A program made the position numbers and the translations under genes. The notes beneath the pieces are model-generated. The model made no database searches. It worked only from the letters and a program-made list of their open reading frames with translations, and was not told where the DNA came from. From assembly GCA_000708835.1 (NCBI GenBank), contig DF237521.1:1-48621 (forward strand): a stretch of 48,621 nt of DNA, written 5' to 3'. Of the stretch, positions 40,609-48,621 are shown piece after piece. The stretch comes from Klebsormidium nitens (Eukaryota > Streptophyta > Klebsormidiophyceae > Klebsormidiales > Klebsormidiaceae). How positions within the stretch are numbered: position 1 is the stretch's first letter; each line of letters begins with the position of its first letter.

Positions 40609-43600
40609 TCAGTGTCCTTCCCATGCTTCAAACGCCGCTTCTTTGCGCCGCTTCGCCCGTTCCATCGTCTCCCCCGCCTCTCCCGTGAGCGACATCCGTT
40701 CGGATCGCCGCTTGCCAGACTTTCCCCGCTTCGAGGCCCTGGTTCCAGGCGTCCCTCGTGCCCCCTTTTCCACTTTCTTCCCCGGAGCCTTTTCGCCCGA
40801 CTTTCCACTCACCGGCGACTGCTTTTTGGGCCCCACTTTCGACGGGGAGACTGTTTTCGGTGCACCATCTGCCGGGGACGCCTTTTTCGGCGGATCCGTA
40901 AACCGTGTTCCCTTCCCGGGCGCCGCAGCGACCGGAGACGCAGTCTTTGCATCCCTTCCTCCCGACGACTCGCTTCCCAACCCTTCCTTTGCAGACGACT
41001 TTCTGCGGGCGCCCCGATCAAAGGCCGCCGGATCCTTCCCCAACTCCGGCTCATTCCTCGTCCTCGCTGTTTGCGTTACCTTCGCTGAACGCGTCTTCCC
41101 GGTCGCACCCTCCTCTCCCGGACTCTTTTCGGACGCTCTCGCAACCGTACGCTCCATTCCGGACGCTTTTCCCCCGGGCACAAACCCCGCTCCCCCGGGC
41201 ACTTCGTTTCTGAACACCACCTTCTTTGACGCACTCCCATTCGCAGCCGCTCCCCGCACCGAGCCCCCGTCAGATCTCTCGGACGCTGCCGTTCCGTCTT
41301 CGGAAGTTCGTTTCCGCTTCCGTGCGCTGCTCTGCTTCTCCTCACTGTCCGGCACGAACGCTGACGTCGGCGGCAGTTTCTTCCCGCTCCGCAAAGACGA
41401 GCCGCTCAACTCGCGGGCCTTTGTCTCGGACCGCAAGCCGGGCGCTTTGCCAGGGGTCACCAATCCACGTGTCGCCCCAGCCTCTAACACTTTTCCCTCC
41501 GCTCTCGTTTCCTTCCCAACCGTTGCTGCGTTCCCCTTCTGCACCATTTCCCTCGCTCTCAGTTCCTTGCCATCTGGCGCCACGGTAATGCTCTCCGTTT
41601 TCCTCCCCGCTCTCGTTTCCCCGCCGGTTGATACCGCCTCCGCTTTCCCTTCCGCTCTCGTTCTCCTCTCAACCGGTGTTGCATTGACCTCCTCCTTGTT
41701 CCCTCTCGCTTCTGTCGCCTTGCCAGTCGGTGTCTTCTCCGGTTTCCTCCCCGCCCTCGTTCCCCTCCCAACAGGTGTAGCGGCAGCCCCCTCTGCGTCT
41801 CCCTCCGCTCTCGTTTCCTTTCCAACCGGTGTAGCAGCAGCCTCATCCACTTTCCCCCCCGCTCTCGTTGTTCTCCGGCCCGGTGTAGCGGCAGCCCCCT
41901 CCGCTTCTTCCTCCGCTTTCGTTTCCTTTCCAACAGGTGTAGCAGCAGCCTCCTGGACGTCCGCCCCAGCTCTCGTTTCTCTCGCGCCCGGTGAAGCGGC
42001 GACCTCTTCCACATTTCCCCCCGCTCTCGTTCCACCTCCGCCCGGTATAGCGGCAGAATCCTCCGCTTTCCCGTCCGGTCTCGTTACCCTCCCAGCTGGT
42101 GTACTGGCCGCCTTCTTCGCCTCCCTCCACGCTCTCGTTTCCTTCCTGGCTGGTTCGTTGGCCGTCTCGGCAGCTGTCCCCGTCTCTCGCTCCCCAGCCG
42201 TTCCTTTCCCAGCTGGTGCACTGGCTGCCTCCTTCGCCTTTCCCCCCGCTCTCGTTTCTCTTCTCACGGATGCGCCAGGGGACGGGCTTGCACTCGGAAG
42301 GGTGGGCCTCTTCACGAAGGGTTGCGTTTTCCCAGGGTGAAACTTGCTCCCCTGGTTAGGTGGCAAATCCAAGGAACCCGGAGACTGATCGCCTGAGGTC
42401 AAACTGGGGCTAGCTGCGAACACGTGGCCGGCCTGTGGTTCAGAGCACCCCTCCCCCTTCACGGAGGAAACCTTTCCTGCCCCCAAAATCCCGGACCCTC
42501 TATGCTTCGACTTTCCCATCCCTTTCCCTTCCATCGCACGCTGCTCTCCCGAGGCCTTTTTCCCGAGCGCAACCTTCCCTCCTGGTGCACCTTTCGCGGA
42601 TCCCGCCTTCTCCGAGACAGGCTCCGGCCAGGTCTCATTTCCCACCGACGCCCTTTCCACCGTTCCGGACGCTGCACCCTCTGGCGTTCCGTTTCCGGAC
42701 GGCCGTTTCCGCTTCCGAGCGGACCCGATCGTATCCGACACGCAGGCTGACGTCACCAGCGTTGCCACGCCGCCGGTTCCAACTGCTCCCCCGTCCGTGC
42801 TGTCGGACGCAGCCCCGCCGGGCGTTCCGTTCTCGGACGTCCGTTTCCGCTTCCGGCTGCTGGCGCGCTTCTGGGCGCTGTCCGGCACGCACGCTGACGC
42901 CAGCGGCGATTGCCTCGTGCTCCACCGAGGTTGATCGCCGGTCTCTACTGGCTTGAAACCCTCCCCCTCGTCTTTCGTCGCGTTGCCACGTGTCTCCTCG
43001 TCGGTACCACCGCACTCCGCTTTTCCTCTTGCTCTCGCTGCTTTTCCGTTGCTGTAGCGGCGTAATGGGCTCTCGTCAGGGGGATCCCTTTGGGCGAGAG
43101 GTGTCCTGCTCCGGGGGGGTGGAGTCGCATCTGACGTCGGTGCCGAGCTACCCCCCTGAACCGAGGACGGGCTTGCTTCCGCAGGCTCAGAGGGGCGCTT
43201 CGGGTGTCCATCACCAGGGGAGCTTTCTGCGGAGTCTTTCCCCAGCCCCCGTCTTCTCGTAAGCATTGGTCCCAATCCTCCTCCTGGGGGTTGCTTTTCG
43301 GACGCCACCCCGACCGGACATTCCTCTTCGGACGCCTTTTCCCCAGGCGCAGACCCGCCCACCGGTGTGCATTTCCCGGACGCACCCTTCTTTGACACCA
43401 ACCGCACCCCGACCGAGCCCCCCTCCAATTCCATTGACGCACCCCTGTTCGGCGTTTCCGTTCCGGACGTCCGTCTCTGCTTCCGCTCGCTTGCCCCACT
43501 CTCGCCGCTCTCCGGCGCGCACACCTTTGCGGACGCCTCCACTCCCGGCGATTCCGTTCCGATTGTCGGGTCCCGCTTCCGGTCGCTCGCCCGCTTCTCG

Positions 43601-46600
43601 CCACAGTCCAACTCGCGCGCGGCTTTCGGCGGCGTCTTCCTGGCTTTGAACCAGGTCGGATCCGGCTTTCGGAGCTTCCTTCCCGACCGGAGGCCCCCAT
43701 CGCCTGACGTGCTGGCACGTGTCCGTCTCCCAACGGCGCTGCCCTTCCCTCTCTTCCTCTTCCCGAGGGATCCCTGGCCGCGGCCCCTTTTGCTCGGCGG
43801 GGTGGTCTCCTCGGACGAGGGCTCCTCTTGGCGGGTGAGAGGCGTGTCGCCAGGAGTGTGAATGGGGTCCTGAGACGGAGTCTCAAAACTTGGAGATTGC
43901 TTCTCAGGGGTCGCTTCCGGCTTCGCTTCAGACGTCGGCGCGTCGCCAGCAGCCTCCCGTTTCGGGGGGGGTCTTTCCTCCTGGACTGCCTCGGGGGGGG
44001 CACTGATCACCTCGTGCTTAACCTCTACGTGGCCCCCCGCTTCCGGCACGGCCTCTCCCTCAGGCCCCCCGGACACGTCCTCATCCAAGGGAGCTTCCGG
44101 TAAGCTTGTAGCGACCGCCAGGGGCGCCTTTTCGCTCTCCGCCTGTGCGCCGCTGTCTTCCGCTGGATCCCCCGTGCGCAGGACGCCTTCTTCAGACTCC
44201 CCCTCGAACCCGGTTGTTTCCACCGGGCTCTCTCTCGCACCCGCCCTGTCCAGGACACTCTCCAGATTCAACCCAGTCATTTTTCCTGGGCTCTCCTGGC
44301 TTTCCCGTTCGGAACCATCCTCTTCATCCACGTCACCAGCTTTCCAGGGGGTAGCCTCAACCTCGTCTTCCCACTCCTCTTCCTCCCCCCCGAGCGACGG
44401 TCTCTCCACCCCCTCGAGGGCGAAAAGCTGCCCTGGCGCAAGTGACGTCAGCCCTCGATCCGGGCCCTCGCCTTTGTCAGCCGGCCGGCTTTCCTTGAGC
44501 GTACTCCATAACCGTCGGGACTGGCGCTCCCCAGGTGCTTGTGCGCCTGCCGCCACAGCCACGCCCCCCATCTGCAAAGCTTTCGTAGCATCCATCCCCC
44601 CACCAAAAGCACGGTTGCCCCGCACCGCCGCTCCTAGTTGGCCCTCCGCGGGGGCACGGTCCGCCCGTGAGGGCAGGGGCGCCTCGTCGCTGACGTCAGC
44701 GAAACCTCGTCGAAGCCCGTTGCCGACGTCAGCAGCGGCACTCTCCGGGGGCCCAAGCAGGGCCAAGGCACCGCCGTTGGGCGGCGCTCCTGATGAGGGG
44801 TCCCCTGGCCCGCCACTTCGCTCCCCCCTCGCGGAAAGCCGGGCCCCAACTACTTGTTTCCGCTCCCGCAGGAAGCCGGTGAGGTCCGACGAGGTCTGTG
44901 GCGGCGATCCGCTCTGGTCGGACCGGATTCCGCTGGGTGCGGACCGGAACCCGGCCGGCTCGGAGCTGAACAGGCCTTGGAGCTGCCGGCTGGACTGCCG
45001 CAGCTTGTCTTTGCCGCGGGGGGGCTTCGGAAGGACCAGCTGTTGGGTGATCACCCGCTTCGGATCGACTGCGGGGGAAAGAAAGATGAAGCTTCAGGTC
45101 AAAACAGTAAGCTTCAAGTATAGTAAGATACCAGCCTGGGACGGGTCAGGTTAGCTAGGGGGTTTAGGGTGGGTACCGCAGCGGAGCAGCTGATTTTGAG
45201 GGTTAGGTTTCAAGTGTTAAGGCAGGAGCTTACAATAATCAAGATTTACTACTGCTAAGTTGAAGAGACATGAAAGGTGCGGTGCATGTGAGGGCTCAGT
45301 AGCTGACGTTGAGGTACTCCGTAAAGATGCAAAACTCGATACGCTGATACTGAGGAATCAGTTGGAATGTGCACGCAGGGCTGCCGTCAATGATTGTCTG
45401 CAGAGTGCAGACAAAACGTGCAGTAAACTATGCATCGAGGCATCCACGAAGTGCTAGAGGCTCGTTTTGAGTGGACACAAAGAACGGAAATGGCACTGTT
45501 ATGTGAGCTCTCAATCTTCAAATATACCGCCCGGCTCCAGTCTCGCGCAACCGACTTACTTGGTGCAAACTGGGACTCCCCGTTCGTTCGCGCCCTCCGG
45601 TCCTCCCGTTCTTGCAACAGGAGCGTATTCACATCGGGTTCCAGCGGGGCCAGCGGGGCCCGCTTGAGCTTCCGCTTCCGGAGCCTTTTCACACCCCCTT
45701 CTCGCTTGCGTGCGGCCGGGGGTTTGAGCCACTCAGGGAAAGGGGCGGACAGCTCGTTGTCGAGGTAAACGTGGTTCAGGACGTCCGGGAGTTTGGACCC
45801 GTACCTGGGACGTACAATTGCATGGCTTAGATCTGTTTCTCTTTGAACAACGAGCTAGTCTTTGGTGGAAGGCTGGTGTTTCACCGAAAACCATGCCACC
45901 TTTGACGGTGTGTCTGGTCAGCCGCTTAGCGGAGAAGGATCGGAGCAACGACGGGGGAGTCGACTCGCAAGGTCCGAGCGCTCGTTGAACACGAAGGAGA
46001 GGAGGAAAGAAACGGTACACGCAAGACGACTTATGTAAGCAAACGTGAACCTTGATTCTCGTTCCTCGAGCCCAGGCAAGGCTCCACGGTGCGCCCCATC
46101 AGCACAACCTACACATATCCGTCTCCGATAGAGATAAACTTAAATAGTAACAAGGAACTCAAGGTACAGGAGGACTGGTGGGTTAATTTGTTGGTTAGGG
46201 TGAATTTTGGTGCGTAGCATGTCATTTGTCCTGAGGGTTTTAGTGTTGGTTAACCAAAGACTTTAATTCTTTCATTACCCTAAGATCCTTGTTACGAATA
46301 AAATCAATTGTTATCGTCTCGGTCGTATTCAAGATCCCCACACAAGCCGCACAGCAGCGAAGACCAGTGTTTGTCCAGGGAGGCCCGCTAGGCAGGCGAA
46401 ATGAGTGCGAAACTTGGCGTCAAACGCGTTTCTGCAGCAGGCCTTGTAAGGGAAGCTTTCTTCTCAACAGTCCCGAAATCCTCAACACGTGCTCCGACTC
46501 CTTTCTACACTCCCGTTTGGCAGGCAGGTCGAATTCTTTCGAACCCCAGTCTTTCCTCCCCTTCAGAACCAAGCATTTGAGGTGGACTGCATTAAGCAGC

Positions 46601-48621
46601 ATGGCAGGGCCAAAGTTGACGGATGAAACGACGAGAAAAAAGGCGACGCCTAGCCTCTCCGCTGCGGTTGATCACAACGGAAAAGCAAGAACGGAGAAAT
46701 GCTTCGGCAAGAAAACAAAAAGAGAGCGACAGACTTTCCGTCCTGCACTTTTGCTTGAGGAAGCGTTAACCTCAGGCGCTGAAAACACATGAGACGAACA
46801 CACGAAGTCGTTTCCCAACTGGGACAGTGCTAGGCTCTCGCTGTGCCGGCAAGTTGTTCAACCACAACCACACGATACAAGAAAGGGTCTGACATTCACC
46901 TCGGCTTGACTTCTCGATCGAGGAAGTCTTGCTCGGGACTGCCTGCCGCGAGGTTGGGGGCCACGTTCTTCAAAAGCTCCGTGATCTCCGTCACCAGTGA
47001 CCTTTGGAGCTTTGCCTGAGCGGTTTCAGTGTCAGAGTCCGCGAGGGTGCGCCAGTGGGGGGGATCGGCCCACAGGATCTCCAGTCGGAGGAAGATCTGG
47101 AGCGTGTGCCTGGCGGCAGGGTTAGGAAACAGGTTAGCGGGGAGTGAGAGGGGTCAAGTACTGATGAGGGTGTTCGGAGTTCGGGATCAGAGTCTGCAAG
47201 TGTGCGCTAGTATTAAGGAGAATCGGCCCTCAGGATCTCCAGCCGGAGAAAAGATCTGGAGCGTGTGCCTGGCGGTAGGGTTAGGATACAAGTTAGCGGG
47301 GAGTGAGAGGGTTTCAAAGGGGTTAAGTACTGATGAGAGTGTTCGAAGAGTCGGGGTCAGTGTCCAGAAGTGTGCGCTAGTGAGGAGGATCGGCCCAAAG
47401 GATCTCGAGCAGGAGCAAGAAGATCTGAAACGTGTGCCTGGATGATAAACAGGCGGATTAGTAGGGTTGAGAGGGTTCGACAAGGGGTCAAGGAAAGCAT
47501 AACGAGAAAGGGAGGGTGAGGAACTGAATTAAACCACGGAAACAAGGGTTGATTCAGGTTTGAGAAGCAGAGCTTAGAAAGACACGCAGGAAAGTCGGAG
47601 CGGACTTGACGAGGAGTTAAGCAAATAAGTACAGAAATGGAGCTGGTCCATAGACACGAAGGTCTGACTCAGGTTCAAAAAAGAAAGCTTTGACAAAGGA
47701 GCGGAGAAGTCGGAGACAAATAGAGCAATGACGCCCATCGACCTCTTTGAATTCGTAACTGCCAGGTGAATGTAACAGGACGGGCTGTCATGACGACTGG
47801 GAACAGGACTGCGATGAACACGACTGAGCACAAGCACCAGGTTCAGTCATCATCCATGGTTGTGAACTTCATTCCAGATTGCTTTCTGACCTCTTGGGAA
47901 GCGGATGCGACGCTGTAAGAATGCTCGAGCCCCTTTCTGACGAGGCGAAATATGTTCTTCACAATACTCCGCCCGTCTGCCGTGAGAACACTTCACCAAA
48001 ACAAGACACACAAATCTACTTCCGCCAATGAGCGAGCTCCCATCTTCCGAATGACACAAAATGACTTGCTTCTGCTTTAGACATGGGCGCATCACTTGCA
48101 AAGGGCTCACGCTGAGAGTCACTCACTCCCTGATCTTGTCGTCAACCGAGTATCCTTCCTTGTTTTTCCCGCTGCTCCCTTCCCCTGGCACTCGGCACCC
48201 CACGTACTTCTTCGTCAGCTTTTTGGGGGGCAACAGAAACAACCGTTTCAAATCCTGGCCCACCCTCCCTCCCTCGGATCCAGCCTTCACGACCCCCCCG
48301 TTTGCGAGCGGATCATATACCACAAGCGCCTGCGAGCTGTCTCCGTGGTTCCCACCCCCCCGCCCAGACGGACCTTCCTTCTTGGGGGGTCCACTTGCCC
48401 CTCCCTCCTGCCCCTTCTTTATGAGAACACGTCCTGCTTTCCGGACCACCTGCCTCGCAAAGTCCGCAGCACTTCCTTCCGTTCCCCCCTTTGCAAACTC
48501 TCGGGCCTGTTCCTTCAGACCCTTCAGGACCGCTTCCGGATCTTCCTGCGCTGGCGACAGATGGCCCCTGCCGCTGGCTGCGTGGCCACGACGTCTGCTG
48601 ACGTCAGCGAGCGGCCTGCCC
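40609..48621 (-). CDS. Putative Sld3/Treslin-like replication protein, 5' end outside window
   Basis: Minus-strand exons: 48621-48127 (open at the window edge), 47109-46900, 45804-45560, 45068-40609; all phases match. The first visible exon ends with LKRLFLLPPKKLTKKYVGC, and the join reads KIREHTLQIFLRLEIL, then LQRSLVTEITELLKNVAP, DFLDREVKPRYGSKLPDVL, NHVYLDNELSAPFPEWL and DPKRVITQQLVLPKPPRG. This order (LLP..KKY, REH.LQ..LRLE, a helix, LP..L..IY) is how I remember the Sld3-Treslin domain that loads Cdc45 at replication origins; this is recognition from memory, not a search. The last exon encodes 1485 residues with no globular look: SP/TP-rich, acidic patches (GGEEEEWEDEVE), four ~50-residue basic repeats with RKRKR/RKRKRP, and a long TRAGGK-type array. 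SP/TP sites fit CDK-regulated Treslin-type proteins, but that is inference. Alternative: an unrelated disordered nuclear protein. Confidence 0.5.
41470..42270 (-). repeat. Coding tandem repeat, about 19 residues per unit
   Basis: Residues ~930-1195 of the large exon carry about 14-16 degenerate copies of a unit like ETRAGGKVDEAAATPVGK (17-20 residues). On the + strand this appears as recurring CCCGCTCTCGTTTC and GGTGTAGCGGCAGCC blocks every ~57 bp. The reading frame is preserved across all units. Each unit has a TP dipeptide and a basic start, giving a long flexible chain with regularly spaced TP sites. Confidence 0.85.
45110..45250. repeat. Dispersed intronic repeat, copy 3
   Basis: The blocks are AGTAAGCTTCAAGTATAGTA, CAGCCTGGGACGGGTCAGGT, TTTAGGGTGGGTACCGCAGC, GGAGCAG, GGTTAGGTTTCAAGTGTTA and GGAGCTTACAATAATC. 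It is closest to the copy at 36035-36170. It lies in an intron of the minus-strand Treslin-like gene, in antisense orientation to that gene. Confidence 0.7.
47029..47450 (-). repeat. Three-copy ladder of exon HTLQIFLRLEIL with its intron end
   Basis: Exon-like starts on the minus strand at 47109 (true), 47268 and 47437, with periods of 159 and 169 bp. On the + strand each shows (G/A)ATCGGCCC ... AGGATCTC ... AGATCTG(G/A)A and CGTGTGCCTGG. The two outer copies carry small indels that break the frame, but both keep an AG acceptor at the same place. The neighbouring intron block TTAGGATACAAGTTAGCGGG is duplicated with them. Confidence 0.85.

Noticed and set aside
40400-42340. 646-codon open frame on the + strand
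   Set aside because: It is the mirror of the GC-rich repeat-bearing exon of the minus-strand gene. Its repeats are the complement of that exon's repeats, and its composition (Pro, Ser, Ala, Phe) is typical of an antisense shadow.
44174-45154. 326-codon + strand frame
   Set aside because: Antisense to the start of the same large minus-strand exon, with no motif. The minus-strand frame is supported by splice phase to upstream exons.
1-48621. tRNA genes, rRNA, CRISPR arrays, transposase or reverse-transcriptase genes
   Set aside because: Scanned by eye for tRNA B-box-like words, regular short repeats with spacers and common transposon protein motifs; none was convincing. A dedicated search could still find a tRNA or small element.

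Overview
This is nuclear DNA of an intron-rich, moderately GC-rich plant-lineage eukaryote. Nearly every gene is split by GT-AG introns that can be placed by reading-frame phase. Exons are GC-rich, and many introns and intergenic stretches are AT-richer. The gene content points to a green or streptophyte alga: a eukaryotic acetate kinase / phosphate acetyltransferase pair, a plant-type YciO-like protein, FAM194-domain genes and an HMG-box protein with a conserved block I associate from memory with plant AT-hook proteins. Klebsormidium-like is a guess, not a demonstration. No bacterial, viral or transposon gene is recognisable.

Layout, left to right. 1306-6258 (+) is a nine-exon acetate kinase whose splice phases all close (410 aa). 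7737-8825 (-) is an intronless HMG-box protein. 10103-14617 (-) is a nine-exon YciO/Sua5-family protein (363 aa) that starts 435 bp from, and divergent to, 15053-25108 (+), a phosphate acetyltransferase of about 16 exons with a long presequence. 26400-27482 (-) and 30128-32429 (-) are two paralogous FAM194-domain genes; the second adds a proline-rich linker and a C-terminal membrane segment. 33766-39468 (+) is an 809-aa TPR-type protein I cannot name. 40609-48621 (-, open at the right edge) carries a block resembling the Sld3/Treslin domain of replication-initiation proteins, followed by one 4.46-kb exon of disordered, repeat-rich sequence.

Functionally, acetate kinase and phosphate acetyltransferase form the acetyl-CoA <-> acetyl-phosphate <-> acetate (+ATP) module used in algal fermentation or acetate assimilation. 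They lie on the same strand in the bacterial ackA-pta order, with two unrelated minus-strand genes between them.

The most unusual signal is architectural. In five genes (acetate kinase, phosphate acetyltransferase, the second FAM194 gene, the TPR gene and the Treslin-like gene) I see nine cases where an exon edge plus adjoining intron has been tandemly duplicated one to three times inside the intron. This leaves ladders of decaying pseudo-exons. Eight ladders lie upstream of the true acceptor and one downstream of a donor. Several copies keep a usable-looking AG acceptor but run into a stop or frameshift. A second signal is a dispersed intronic repeat found in at least three introns. A third is strong enrichment of the palindrome TGACGTCA in the right-hand 30 kb. 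All exon borders and domain calls were read by eye; no search or RNA evidence was available.
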